Of a stretch of 42,809 nt of DNA, positions 1 to 9,206 are shown piece after piece. The translations under genes and the position numbers were made by a program. The stretch is from contig JACRCH010000045.1 of assembly GCA_016219115.1 (NCBI GenBank), positions 1 to 42,809 on the forward strand, in the 5' to 3' direction. Numbering within the stretch: the stretch's first letter is position 1; each line of letters starts with the position of its first letter. The DNA is from Deltaproteobacteria bacterium (GTDB lineage: Bacteria; Desulfobacterota; GWC2-55-46). Below the pieces are notes generated by a model, which saw nothing but the letters and a program-made list of their open reading frames with translations, was not told where the DNA came from and made no database searches.

Positions 1-4
1 AATC

Positions 5-44
5 ATTCGGGTTCAATCTGCAAGATTGAACCCGCCAGTAGAAA
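5..44 (+). repeat. 40-bp dispersed repeat with hairpin, copy 1
   Basis: This 40-bp stretch recurs at 353-392 with three mismatches. Positions 9-33 form a perfect 11-bp stem with a 3-nt loop (GGGTTCAATCT, loop GCA), followed by the shared flank CGCCAGTAGAAA. A hairpin of identical geometry but different inner stem lies at 302-326. No gene overlaps it. The family is not one I can name. Confidence 0.6.
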
Positions 45-289
45 GATTTATTTTTGGATTTTATTATTTTTTGGCAGTAGAGCTTTTTACGCCCTGCCGG
101 GCGTTTCTTGGGGGTAGGGTTCTGGCCGCTTTCTGCCTCCCCGCCCCGTGCGCTTCGCCCGCTTAACCGCTGCGCTTAATTCCTCCCCGCTCGCGCACCC
201 GCCTACGCCTTAGGCGGCCTCACCCTACGCCCCGCTGGGGTTGGAAAGACAAAACTCGAAAATCTAAAAGTATATTTTCTTTAAATCCG
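45..289. other. Non-coding GC-rich patch
   Basis: I see no convincing gene here. An AT-rich start (45-90) gives way at about 90-240 to very GC-rich DNA with small palindromes, for example GCCCTGCCGGGC, CCCCGCTGGGG and a CGCCT/AGGCG pair. The word CCTCCCCGC occurs twice, at 136-144 and 182-190. The composition differs sharply from both the flanking AT-rich DNA and the coding regions. Confidence 0.4.
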
Positions 290-301
290 CCGTGCTCTGG
301 C

Positions 302-392
302 GGGTTCAGGTTTGTAACCTGAACCCTGAATTTCGTATAGCAGCCGCGAAACATTCGGAATCAATCTGGAAGATTGAACCCGCCAGTAGAAA
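302..392. repeat. Two more copies of the GGGTTCA hairpin repeat
   Basis: Positions 302-326 are a perfect 11-bp stem with a TGT loop (GGGTTCAGGTT). The CTGGC flank on its left side makes it an inverted-orientation copy. Positions 353-392 are the second direct copy of the 5-44 element, with its stem weakened to 9 of 11 pairs. Together with 9-33 there are three 25-nt hairpins sharing the outer GGGTTCA/TGAACCC arms while the inner stem varies. Confidence 0.55.
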
Positions 393-575
393 TTGGTCTG
401 AAAACCATGTGGCGCAAAAGCAGGTGATGTAGTAAGATAATTGCCATAACCGGAAGACAAACCGTAGACGCAATCGCTTGTGCGCGGCGCTTCAGAGAGG
501 AATGCGGTTGTCATGGTTACACCCCGTTTTTGTTGAATACAATAATCCATATCCGTTCTTCTCCGACCAAACGAC

Positions 576-1713
576 ATGGGACTGTTAAGATTTTTTTTAG
601 CCTTAGCCCGTAGTCATATATCACTGCCAGCCACTCTTCGGCGAGCCTTTGTTCGGTTTTGTCTCGGTCGGGGGGATAATAGCCGTTCAGGGGTTCTACA
701 TAATTTCCGGCTTTTACATGGCTTTGATCCTTAACGAGAAGTATACCGGAGAGGGGTACTACAGGCTCTTCATCACGAACAGGTTTTTAAGGTTGTTCCC
801 GCTCTACTGGACGGTGCTCGTCCTGACCGCCATCGTTTCGTTCATCATGTTCAAACTCTACGGAGAGGGTTTGATGCTCGGCATGTACATGAGGTATTTC
901 TCCGCCATGGACGCCAAATCGGTATTATACCTGGCCTTTACCAATCTGTTCATGTTCGGGCAGGACACGATCTGGTTTCTGAAATTTAACTACGCCGACG
1001 GCTCGCTCGCCTTTACGGCTGATTACACAAGGGTCGTACAGCCTTTTGTCCAGGTGCACAAGTTTTTATTCGTTCCGCAGGGGTGGACGCTCGGGGTGGA
1101 GCTTTTATTCTACCTCCTGGCCCCCTTCCTGGTCAGGAAAAGACTTTCGGGTTTGGCCGCCCTGATAGCGGCAAGCCTTCTTTTAAGGGTCTACTTATAC
1201 AGTGCCGGGTTCGACTACATACCGTGGGTAAACGGTTTTTTCCCAACCGAGCTCGCCTTCTTCCTCTTCGGGATCGTATCGTACAGGATATACAGGAGAT
1301 TCAACACGAACGGGGCTGGAAAGGTACTTTACCCGTACATATTTTCATTCGCCATCGTCTATACCCTTATCTACCAGTTCCTCCCCGGCCTTGAGATAGA
1401 AGGTCAGGTCGTCAAGCAGTGGGTTTACTATCTCATACTGACGCTCGCCATCCCGTTTGTCTTTATCCTCACCAAAGGCACGAAGATCGACAATTATGTC
1501 GGCGAGTACTCCTATCCGATATACATATCCCACTTCCTATTCCTTTACGCGCTGAAGGTACTGGTCGTAAAATACGATTTACCGCTCGACAGATACGGCC
1601 ATCTCATCTACGCCATAGCGATAGCGCTTCCAGTATTGTTTTCGGCGGTGATGGTGCACACGCTTGTGCATGGCATCGAGAAATACAGGCAAAAAAGGGT
1701 TAAGAGTGTTTGA
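576..1713 (+). CDS. Acyltransferase family 3 (OafA/YrhL-like) membrane protein, N-terminal frameshift
   Basis: This is an integral-membrane acyltransferase of the type that O-acylates cell-surface glycans. The frame open from 607 encodes the family's first segments, including VVIYH with the expected catalytic histidine and the block AVQGFYIISGFYMALILNEK, then about ten hydrophobic helices. The only start codon left in that frame is a TTG at 649, after the catalytic histidine. An ATG at 576 in the neighbouring frame reads MGLLRFFLALA, the usual beginning of these proteins. Dropping one C from the CCC run at 607-609 joins the two as FFLALAVVIYH. The gene is therefore either a recent frameshift pseudogene or intact with a base error. 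No clear Shine-Dalgarno precedes 576. The next gene, a membrane TPR protein, follows after 61 bp, consistent with a surface-polysaccharide role. Confidence 0.75.
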
Positions 1714-1774
1714 GGCGTTGAGGGGGAAGCCGGGTGAGCTTTTTCGGAGAGGATAGACTTTCAGACGGAGATAT

Positions 1775-3370
1775 ATGTCGAACGGCGTAACGGAAGAAAA
1801 ATGGTCTGGCGGCAGGAAGGCCACCATCATCTCAGGGGGGATAGTCGGATTAGCTGTATTTATTGCTTTCCTTCCGTCCCTGCACTCAGGTTTCGTCAAC
1901 TGGGACGACCAGCAGTATGTTTATGAAAACCCCGTTATCCGGAACCTCGACCTGAATTTCTTAAAGACGGTCTTCACTACCGTTCTCGTCTACAACTGGC
2001 ACCCCCTCACGATGCTCTCCTACGGGATAGATTACGCCCTCTGGGGGCTTGACCCGTGGGGGTATCATCTTGAGAATATCATACTCCACGCCCTGAACAC
2101 GGCCCTTGTTTTTCTCCTTGTCTTGAGGCTCTCCAGAGAGGCCGGGAAGACAAACGCCATTTTTGCCGGATGCGTGGCCGGGTTTATCTTCGGGGTCCAT
2201 CCGCTCCATGTCGAATCGGTATCGTGGGTCTCGGAGAGGAAGGATGTTTTAAGCGCCTTCTTCTTTCTGCTCGCAATACTGTCGTACCTTAAATATTCTT
2301 CTCTGCGTAAATCTTTTTCCTACGCCGCATCCCTTGTGTTTTTTACGCTCGCCCTTCTGAGTAAACCGATGGCAGTGACCCTTCCGGCGGCGCTTTTGAT
2401 AATGGAGTACGGCCTCGGCAGACTTGATCCGCGGTCGTGGGAGAGCGTTAAAAGCCGGGTCATCGAGAAGGCGCCGTTCTTCATCTTGAGCGTCCTGTCT
2501 TCAGCGATCACGGTCTGGGCGCAGAACAGGCAGGGGGCGCTAACCCCCATCGAGGCATATCCGCTCATCGACCGTTTGACGGTGGTCGTGCGGGCCTATG
2601 TTTTTTATCTCTACAAATTCATTGCGCCAGTTGGGCTGGCCCCGTTCTACCCGTTGCCCGGAAAGTCGGAGTTCTTCGGGGCCGGTTTTTTTGTCTCGCT
2701 GGCCGTATTCGCCGCCGTCACGGTATTTTGCGTCTTTTCGGCAAGGAGGAGCAGGGTGATACCGGCGGCATGGCTTTATTATGTCGTGACACTGCTTCCG
2801 GTGATAGGCATCATACAGGTCGGCAACCAGTTTGCCGCAGACAGGTACGCGTACCTCCCTCAGTTAAGCCTTGCGGTCCTCGCCGGTTTGGGGGCTGGGC
2901 GGTTGTTTGAAAGCCCGGCAAAGTCTACTAAGACGGCTCTCGTCGCGGCCCTTCTCCTGATAGCCGCTCTGCTTATTGTTTTGACCGTGAGGCAGGAGGC
3001 CGTCTGGGCCGATTCCATAACCCTCTGGACGAGGGAGATAGAGGCGTTTCCGGGCAAGGTGCCGCTTGCCTACAACCAGAGGGGGTACGCTTACGAGAAG
3101 AAAGGCGACTTTTCAGCCGCGCTGAAAGACTTCAACTCCGCCATAGCCGCCAATCCGGCCTACACGGCTTCATACATCAACAGGGGCATAGCGCACGCCG
3201 AGCTTGGGATGTTCGACAAATCCATTGAAGATTTCAAGAAGGCCATCACCCTCGACCCAGGGAAGGCAAGCGCATATTATAACCTCTCGCGCGTCTATTC
3301 GAAGACAGGAGATACGATGGAAGCTGACTTTTACCGACAGAAGGGCGACGAGGCAGGAGAGAAAAAATAG
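1775..3370 (+). CDS. Multi-TM protein with C-terminal TPRs (TMTC/GT-C mannosyltransferase-like)
   Basis: This 531-residue protein has one N-terminal helix followed by a luminal loop with an acidic pair (SGFVNWDDQQYVYENP), about ten further hydrophobic helices, and tetratricopeptide repeats over roughly the last 110 residues. The architecture and the motifs NWHPLTMLSYGIDY and GYHLENIILHALN match bacterial relatives of TMTC/PMT GT-C glycosyltransferases, which use a polyprenyl-linked sugar on the outer face of the membrane. The junction RQEAVWADSITLWTREIEAF before the TPRs is typical of the family. Two full-length relatives (29178-30737, 31484-33286) and one truncated relative (34944-35771) are in this window. 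The ATG has a GGAG element about 7 nt upstream. The acceptor cannot be deduced. Confidence 0.75.
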   Translation: MSNGVTEEKWSGGRKATIISGGIVGLAVFIAFLPSLHSGFVNWDDQQYVYENPVIRNLDLNFLKTVFTTVLVYNWHPLTMLSYGIDYALWGLDPWGYHLENIILHALNTALVFLLVLRLSREAGKTNAIFAGCVAGFIFGVHPLHVESVSWVSERKDVLSAFFFLLAILSYLKYSSLRKSFSYAASLVFFTLALLSKPMAVTLPAALLIMEYGLGRLDPRSWESVKSRVIEKAPFFILSVLSSAITVWAQNRQGALTPIEAYPLIDRLTVVVRAYVFYLYKFIAPVGLAPFYPLPGKSEFFGAGFFVSLAVFAAVTVFCVFSARRSRVIPAAWLYYVVTLLPVIGIIQVGNQFAADRYAYLPQLSLAVLAGLGAGRLFESPAKSTKTALVAALLLIAALLIVLTVRQEAVWADSITLWTREIEAFPGKVPLAYNQRGYAYEKKGDFSAALKDFNSAIAANPAYTASYINRGIAHAELGMFDKSIEDFKKAITLDPGKASAYYNLSRVYSKTGDTMEADFYRQKGDEAGEKK

Positions 3371-3814
3371 CCGCGTCAACCCGAGCCACCAGTCTGACTC
3401 AGACTGTAATTAAAAACAGTAAGCCCCCGGCAGAGTTTGACAACTCCGGGAATTTGATTTGGCCATTGAGGGCCAATTGTCCGAAGTGTGGAGGTCTTGG
3501 CTTTTCAGGGAAACATGGTAGACTTTACCTGAACAGGGGTTCCTGGCATAAACGAACCCCTCGGTCAGCCCATTTGTGAACTACTCCGTTTAGAAGGCCG
3601 GTATGTCGGTTCTCCGGCTCGCCGGGATGATGTTTTTCATCTTTTATTAAGTCTCCCGGTCAACTGTTTGGCGCCGCTCCTGTCGCCGGGGGTGCGGGAG
3701 TAAAAAAACGCCTCAATATTTTACCGGAACTTCCGATAAATATAAGGGGATTTTTTCCAGGGTTTTCAAGCATATTGGAGCCCATGACCGTCTGCTTGAG
3801 AGGGGAGAAAAACC
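3371..3814. other. Hairpin-dense non-coding region
   Basis: No supported gene lies in these 444 bp. Several inverted repeats are visible: CAGTCTGA/TCAGACTG at 3390-3406 (8-bp arms, 1-nt centre), CCCGG/CCGGG around 3425-3450, TTGGCC/GGCCAA at 3459-3476, and AGGGGTTC/GAACCCCT at 3535-3561. A CCGG-rich palindrome lies near 3615-3630. It matches no riboswitch class I recognise. It could be a 3' trailer of the upstream gene, a structured RNA, or decayed repeats. Confidence 0.35.
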
Positions 3815-3844
3815 TTGACTTTTCAACTAAGTAAATGTAATTAT
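3815..3844 (+). promoter_or_regulatory. Predicted sigma70-type promoter of the response regulator gene
   Basis: A TTGACT -35 element (3815-3820) is separated by 18 nt from AATTAT (3839-3844). Transcription would begin near 3851, about 25 nt upstream of the ATG at 3877. The GGGGGG run just before the start codon can serve as ribosome binding site. Confidence 0.5.
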
Positions 3845-3876
3845 GGGTAAATATAGCCGACAAAGGGGGGCTAATA

Positions 3877-5331
3877 ATGTCAAAAAAGATACTTCTGGCA
3901 GACGACAGCATAACCATCCAGAAGGTCATTTCGATCACATTCGCCTCGGAGGACTACGAGCTGATAATCGTCGGGGACGGGGACACGGCTGTCAGGAAGG
4001 CAAAAGAGACCAAACCCGACCTTGTGCTGGCCGATGTGGCTATGCCCGGCAAAAACGGCTATGAGGTCTCTGAAGCGCTCAAAAACGACCCGGTCACGAG
4101 TAAAATCCCCGTAATGCTCCTTGCCGGCACCTTCGAGCCTCTGAACAAGAACGAGGCCGCGCGGGTCAAGGCCGACGACAGCATCGTAAAACCTTTTGAA
4201 TCACAGGAACTTTTGGATAAGGTAAGGACGCTTCTCGTCAAAGGAGAAGCGGCGGCAGAGCCCCTTGGGGCCGCCAGGGATGAAGCTATGCCCGCGCAGG
4301 CCGGTACAAAGCCCGCTGTTGCCGAGGATATCTGGGAGGCAGGGGATTTCATGGGCTTTACGGAAGAGTTCGCCGAAAAGCCGGACTTCAAGGAACCGGA
4401 GGCCCCGGACCTCTCTTTCCTCGAAGGCGGGCTTTTCGAGGAGCCTCATAAGGAGCTTTCGGCGCCGCACGAGGACTTTACCGACCTTGAGTTCCGTGAA
4501 GAGGATTTCAAGCCGAAGGAAGCCCCAAAGGCCGCGCCGGCCCCCAAGGCCGAGGAAAGGGCGGCGTCTTATGAGCCCCCGGTCGGCGAGAACTTCGATA
4601 TCGTCGAGCCTTTTGATTTCAAGACCGATGAGATAAAGGCGGAGCCTTTCGAGGCCGAGCCGTTCCATCCTGAGTCTTTTGTCGAGGCGCCCGCGAAAGA
4701 GGCGTCCAAGAAGCCCTTCTGGGCCGAGACCGAAAGGGAGCCCGAAGCCGTCAAGGCCCCCTCCGAGGCCGTGACCGAGCCGGACCTGCTTGAGGTGCCG
4801 CAGGAAGATATAGCCGCCGAAGAGGCGATAGAGTTCGTGGAGCCCGCCGAGGAGCCGGGGACTCCATTTAAGGGTTACGCCGAGCAGACGCCCGCCGCCG
4901 CAGCGGAAGTATCCGAAGCCCGGGTGGCTGCGGCCGTTGAAAAGGCCGCCGGAAGGGTGGAAGAGAGGCTCAGGGCCGACCTGACCGCCAGGACCGAAAG
5001 CCGGGTCGCAAGCGCGGTCGAGGGCGTCGTGGGCAGGCTTGAGTCCAGGTTCAGAAGTGATCTCGACTCGAGGCTTAAGACCGCCGAGGCCGAGATAACC
5101 AGGGCGATAGAGGGCACGGCCGCCAGGGTCGAGGAGAGGTTAAGAGACGACCTTGGGGCGAGGCTTGAAAAGAGTGTCGCCGTCCCGAAAGAAGAGATCG
5201 CGGACATAGTCAGAAGGGTGGCCAAAGAAGTTATCGAGCAGGTGGCCTGGGAGGTCATCCCGGACCTTGCCGAAGAGCTTATAAAAGCCGAGATAAACAG
5301 GGTCAAGGAAGCCATAATAAGATCGAAGTAA
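3877..5331 (+). CDS. Response regulator with receiver domain and long acidic, coiled C-terminal region
   Basis: Residues 1-120 are a CheY-like receiver domain with the acidic pair D9/D10, phospho-acceptor D53 in LADVAMPG, and the conserved lysine in VKPFE. The usual switch Thr/Ser after the fourth strand appears to be Ala (VMLLAGTF). Residues about 125-345 are a low-complexity Pro/Ala/Glu-rich linker with repeated acidic-phenylalanine motifs. Residues about 345-445 carry three amphipathic repeats of the type RVEERLRADL / RLESRFRSDL / RVEERLRDDL. The end (EQVAWEVIPDLAEELIKAEI) is a conserved tail I associate with deltaproteobacterial regulators. No DNA-binding or enzymatic output domain is visible, so it probably acts by protein contact. 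A terminator follows, so it seems to be monocistronic. Confidence 0.8.
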   Translation: MSKKILLADDSITIQKVISITFASEDYELIIVGDGDTAVRKAKETKPDLVLADVAMPGKNGYEVSEALKNDPVTSKIPVMLLAGTFEPLNKNEAARVKADDSIVKPFESQELLDKVRTLLVKGEAAAEPLGAARDEAMPAQAGTKPAVAEDIWEAGDFMGFTEEFAEKPDFKEPEAPDLSFLEGGLFEEPHKELSAPHEDFTDLEFREEDFKPKEAPKAAPAPKAEERAASYEPPVGENFDIVEPFDFKTDEIKAEPFEAEPFHPESFVEAPAKEASKKPFWAETEREPEAVKAPSEAVTEPDLLEVPQEDIAAEEAIEFVEPAEEPGTPFKGYAEQTPAAAAEVSEARVAAAVEKAAGRVEERLRADLTARTESRVASAVEGVVGRLESRFRSDLDSRLKTAEAEITRAIEGTAARVEERLRDDLGARLEKSVAVPKEEIADIVRRVAKEVIEQVAWEVIPDLAEELIKAEINRVKEAIIRSK

Positions 5332-5347
5332 CGCTGTTTGCGCCTTG

Positions 5348-5379
5348 GAGCGGGGCCCTGGAAAAGGTCCCGCTCTTTA
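5348..5379 (+). terminator. Rho-independent terminator after the response regulator
   Basis: GAGCGGGGCC and GGTCCCGCTC form a 10-bp stem (with G-T pairing) around CTGGAAAA, followed by TTTAT. It lies 17 nt after the stop codon. Confidence 0.6.
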
Positions 5380-5504
5380 TATTTCACCCCCTTTCAGTAA
5401 AGCGGTCCGTCGTAGCCTCCCGGCCCCTGCATGCAGATATCCCAAGGTATCCTGAATGAGCTTCCGTCGGCCAACCCCCGGTGCGGTTTTTTAATTTTTG
5501 CCTC

Positions 5505-5533
5505 TTGCCATGTTCCCCCGGTAGTGATAAATT
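5505..5533 (+). promoter_or_regulatory. Predicted promoter of valS
   Basis: TTGCCA (5505-5510), a 17-nt spacer and TAAATT (5528-5533), with an extended -10 TG at 5525-5526. The start site would be near 5540, giving a leader of about 60 nt before the valS ATG. This promoter could drive the valS-nadC-birA overlap operon. Confidence 0.5.
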
Positions 5534-5598
5534 TTAACTCCGTCCCCGGGCTTTGAAAGTACGCGCCGGGGGTCCAAAAAAAACTGAACGGTATTTAA

Positions 5599-8304
5599 AT
5601 GAGCGAAAAGACACTTGAAAAGACATACGAGCCGAAGGCGGTGGAAAAGAGGTGGTCGGAGTTCTGGCTCGCAAGCTCTTACTCCACCCCGAAGCTCGAC
5701 ACGAAAAAGCCCCGCTTCTCGATGGTCATCCCGCCGCCCAACATCACGGGGGCGCTCCATCTCGGCCACGCCCTCAACTCCACCATCCAGGACATACTCG
5801 CCAGATACAAGAGGATGAAGGGTTTTGAAGTCCTGTGGCTGCCAGGCATAGACCACGCCGGCATAGCCACGCAGAATGTCGTTGAAAAACAGCTCGCCGC
5901 GGAAGGCATCGACCGCCACAAGCTAGGAAGAGACGCTTTCGTAGAGAGGGTCTGGAAGTGGAAGGCGGCCTCCGGCGGCACTATCATAAACCAACTAAAG
6001 AGACTCGGAGCCTCGTGCGACTGGACGCGGCTGCGTTTTACCATGGACGACGGGCTCTCAAGGGCCGTAAGAGAAGTGTTCACCAGACTCTACGGCGAGG
6101 GTCTCATCTACAGGGGAGACTACATCATAAACTGGTGCCCGAGGTGCCACACCGCCCTGTCCGACCTTGAGGTCGAGTTCACGGAAACCGACGGCAGCCT
6201 CTGGTACATGGAGTACCCGTTGAAAGAGCCGGCCGGCGGGCTTAAGTTTTTAACGGTAGCCACGACCCGGCCCGAGACGATGCTCGGAGACACGGCCGTG
6301 GCCGTAAACCCGGCGGACGAGAGGTACAAGGCCCTCATAGGCAAAAAGATACTCCTGCCGCTCATAAACCGCGAGATCCCTGTCGTCGGGGACGACACCG
6401 TCTCCATCGAGTTCGGCACGGGGGCCGTCAAGATAACCCCGGCGCACGACTTTAACGACTTCGAGGTATCAAAGAGGCATGGCCTTGCGGCCGTCAAGGT
6501 GATGGATGAGAACGCCGTGATGAACGAGAATGCCGGCGCATACATGGGGCTTGACAGGTACAAGGCGAGAAAGAAGATAGTCGAGGACTTGACCGCCATG
6601 GGGTTCCTTAAAAAGACGGACAAATACAAACTCATGCTCGGCGAGTGCTACCGGTGCTCTACCGTCGTGGAGCCGACCCTCTCAAAACAGTGGTTCGTGA
6701 AGGTAGCCCCTCTTGCGGCCCCGGCGATAAAGGCCGTCGAGGACGGGAGGACCAGGTTTGTCCCCAAGGGCTGGGAGAACACTTATTTCGACTGGATGCG
6801 TAACATAAGGGACTGGTGCATCTCGCGCCAGATATGGTGGGGCCACAGGATCCCGGCGTGGCACTGCGCCGGGTGCGCCCATGTCACGGTGGCCGCTCAA
6901 GACCCTGTAAAGTGCGGGAAGTGCGGCGGTAAGAACATAGTGCAGGACAGCGACGTGCTTGACACATGGTTCTCATCCGCTCTGTGGCCTTTCTCCACGC
7001 TCGGATGGCCTGATAAGACAAAAGAGCTCGCGCTCTTCTACCCTACGGCCGTCCTGTCCACAAGCTTTGACATCATATTCTTCTGGGTCGCGAGGATGAT
7101 GATGATGGGGCTTAAGTTCATGGGAGACGTCCCCTTCAAGGATGTCTACATCCACGCCCTCATCAGGGACGCCCAGGGTCAGAAGATGAGCAAAAGCAAG
7201 GGTAACGTCATAGACCCGCTGGTGATGATGGAGAATTACGGCACCGACGCCTTCAGGTTCACCCTGACCGCTCTGGCCGCTCAGGGCAGGGACATAAGGC
7301 TTGCCGAAGAGAGGATAGCCGGGTACAGGAACTTCTGCAACAAGCTGTGGAACCTGGCGCGGTTCACGCTGATGAACCTCGAGGGCGATGCAACACTTGT
7401 AATAAGGCTCGAAGATGCTAATAATATGAAAATAGATGAATCGCCGCTCAACGCCGCGGACAAGTGGATACTCGAAAAGAAGAACCTCTGCGTAAGAGAG
7501 GTCGACGAGGCGATAGGGACATACAGGTTTGACGAGGCAGCCAGAGTGCTCTACAGGTTCGTCTGGCATGAGCTGTGCGATTGGTATGTCGAGCTTATAA
7601 AGCTCGATCTCAGAGGCGAGCACGGCCCCGAGAGAAAATATACAGCGGCGAGTGTGCTTGTCCATGTATTCAGAGACGCCCTCAAGATGCTCCACCCGTT
7701 CATGCCGTTCATAACGGAGGAGTTGACGAGCTACCTTCCCGGCGCGGGTGAAAGCATCATGACCGAGGCGTATCCGGAAGCGGGCAAACCCTATGCCGCG
7801 GAGGCCGCCGTCATGGAGGACCTCATGGATGTAGTGAGGGCGGTGAGGAACTTGAGGACCGAGATGAACGTGGCGCAGGATGTGAAGACGGACTGCGTTT
7901 GCTTCTCCGGGGATAAGGTCCTGCGCGACTCACTTGTAAAAGGCGAGGAGTACATAAAGCTGCTGGCGAAGGTCAAAAACCTTGTCGTCAAAGAGTCGGG
8001 CGACAGACCGAAGGACTCGGTCACGGCCGTAGCCGGAGGGCAGGAGGGCAGGGCCTCTGTCGAGATATTCATCCCGCTCGCCGAACTTGTGGATGTGGAG
8101 GCGGAGTCAAAGCGGCTGCAAAAAGAGCTCGACAAGCTCGTCGCCGAGTACGAAGGCGTGGGAAAGAGGCTTTCAAACGAGGCGTTTGTCGGAAAGGCCC
8201 CAAAAGAGGTCGTCGAGAAGGAGAAGGCGCGGCTGACCGCCCTTCTTGAGAAGAAGACGAAGCTTCAAGAAGGCCTGGACCGCATAAGGAGCATTAAGAA
8301 ATGA
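5599..8304 (+). CDS. valS: Valine--tRNA ligase
   Basis: Class I aminoacyl-tRNA synthetase that charges tRNA-Val in the cytoplasm. The HIGH signature is HLGH at residues 54-57 after PPNITGA, and the KMSKS loop is at 529-533 ([14 protein letters not shown]). The editing (CP1) domain lies between, with [15 protein letters not shown]. Cysteine pairs (NWCPRCH and HCAGCAH with CGKCGG) look like zinc knuckles. The last 65 residues form the ValS coiled-coil arm, with [14 protein letters not shown] and the conserved [10 protein letters not shown]. The length of 901 residues is normal. The stop overlaps the nadC start by 4 bp, showing translational coupling. The Shine-Dalgarno is weak. Confidence 0.97.
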   Translation: MSEKTLEKTYEPKAVEKRWSEFWLASSYSTPKLDTKKPRFSMVIPPPNITGALHLGHALNSTIQDILARYKRMKGFEVLWLPGIDHAGIATQNVVEKQLAAEGIDRHKLGRDAFVERVWKWKAASGGTIINQLKRLGASCDWTRLRFTMDDGLSRAVREVFTRLYGEGLIYRGDYIINWCPRCHTALSDLEVEFTETDGSLWYMEYPLKEPAGGLKFLTVATTRPETMLGDTAVAVNPADERYKALIGKKILLPLINREIPVVGDDTVSIEFGTGAVKITPAHDFNDFEVSKRHGLAAVKVMDENAVMNENAGAYMGLDRYKARKKIVEDLTAMGFLKKTDKYKLMLGECYRCSTVVEPTLSKQWFVKVAPLAAPAIKAVEDGRTRFVPKGWENTYFDWMRNIRDWCISRQIWWGHRIPAWHCAGCAHVTVAAQDPVKCGKCGGKNIVQDSDVLDTWFSSALWPFSTLGWPDKTKELALFYPTAVLSTSFDIIFFWVARMMMMGLKFMGDVPFKDVYIHALIRDAQGQKMSKSKGNVIDPLVMMENYGTDAFRFTLTALAAQGRDIRLAEERIAGYRNFCNKLWNLARFTLMNLEGDATLVIRLEDANNMKIDESPLNAADKWILEKKNLCVREVDEAIGTYRFDEAARVLYRFVWHELCDWYVELIKLDLRGEHGPERKYTAASVLVHVFRDALKMLHPFMPFITEELTSYLPGAGESIMTEAYPEAGKPYAAEAAVMEDLMDVVRAVRNLRTEMNVAQDVKTDCVCFSGDKVLRDSLVKGEEYIKLLAKVKNLVVKESGDRPKDSVTAVAGGQEGRASVEIFIPLAELVDVEAESKRLQKELDKLVAEYEGVGKRLSNEAFVGKAPKEVVEKEKARLTALLEKKTKLQEGLDRIRSIKK

Positions 8305-9206
8305 GCGCAAGGGGAACGCTTAAGATAAAGACCGACGGGCTGCCGGGCCTCCATGACTACGCGGAGCTACTTGTAAAAGCGGCCCTGGCCGAGGATATCG
8401 GCAGCGGCGACATCACGACCGGCGCGATAGTTTCGAAGACGGCGAAAGGAGAGGCCGAGATCATAGCCAGGGAGGATATGGTAGTGGCGGGCCTTTTCAT
8501 CGCAGAGAAGACCTTTAAACTGCTCGACAGGAGATCCGTCTTCCATCCAAACTTCAAGGACGGCCATGCGGTAAAAAAAGGCTCCGTCATGGCGACCGTC
8601 TCCGGGAGGCTCTCAGCCCTTCTTACCGGCGAGCGTGTAGCGCTCAATTTCCTCCAGAGGCTCTCCGGGATATCCTCGATGACGCGCGAGTTCATAAGAA
8701 GGATCGACAACCCTGAGGTAAAGCTCCTTGATACGAGAAAGACGACCCCGTGCCTGAGGGTCCTTGAGAAGTACGCGGTGAAGGCCGGGGGAGGATACAA
8801 CCACAGGTTCGGCCTCTTCGACGCGGTACTCATAAAGGACAACCACATAGCCGCCGCCGGCGGCGTAAAGCCGGCCGTCGGCAGAGTCCTGAAGAGGTAC
8901 CGCGACAGCGTGCCGATAGAGGTCGAAGTCACGAACTTTAAAGAGGTCAGGGAGGCCGTTGAGGCCGGGGCGGACATAATAATGCTTGATAACATGGACG
9001 CGGCGAAGATCAGGAAGTCTTTGAAGATGATAAAGAACATGGCCCTTGTCGAGGTCTCTGGCGGGGTAACTCTGGCCAATGTCCGCGATATTGCCGCAAC
9101 GGGAGTGGATTTCATATCGGTCGGAGCGCTTACTCACTCGGCGCCCTCCGTCGACATAAGCATGGAAGTGGTGTCATATGCAGGCAAAAGAGGCCGCAGA
9201 AGTTGA
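8301..9206 (+). CDS. nadC: Nicotinate-nucleotide pyrophosphorylase (quinolinate phosphoribosyltransferase)
   Basis: Makes nicotinate mononucleotide from quinolinate and PRPP, the last step of de novo NAD entry. The N-terminal domain has [11 protein letters not shown], and the barrel carries [30 protein letters not shown] and the C-terminal [10 protein letters not shown], all NadC signatures. At 301 residues it is slightly longer than usual because of a short N-terminal extension. It overlaps valS by 4 bp and birA by 29 bp. No nadA or nadB is in the window. Confidence 0.95.
   Translation: MSARGTLKIKTDGLPGLHDYAELLVKAALAEDIGSGDITTGAIVSKTAKGEAEIIAREDMVVAGLFIAEKTFKLLDRRSVFHPNFKDGHAVKKGSVMATVSGRLSALLTGERVALNFLQRLSGISSMTREFIRRIDNPEVKLLDTRKTTPCLRVLEKYAVKAGGGYNHRFGLFDAVLIKDNHIAAAGGVKPAVGRVLKRYRDSVPIEVEVTNFKEVREAVEAGADIIMLDNMDAAKIRKSLKMIKNMALVEVSGGVTLANVRDIAATGVDFISVGALTHSAPSVDISMEVVSYAGKRGRRS

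Noticed and set aside
9-33. A GGTTCAA-containing stem that recalls a tRNA T-arm
   Set aside because: The remaining tRNA arms and the acceptor stem are absent, and related hairpins recur nearby.
281-577. A 98-codon minus-strand frame in the first intergenic region
   Set aside because: It is made largely of the hairpin repeats and ends opposite the acyltransferase start. No domain or ribosome binding site is visible.
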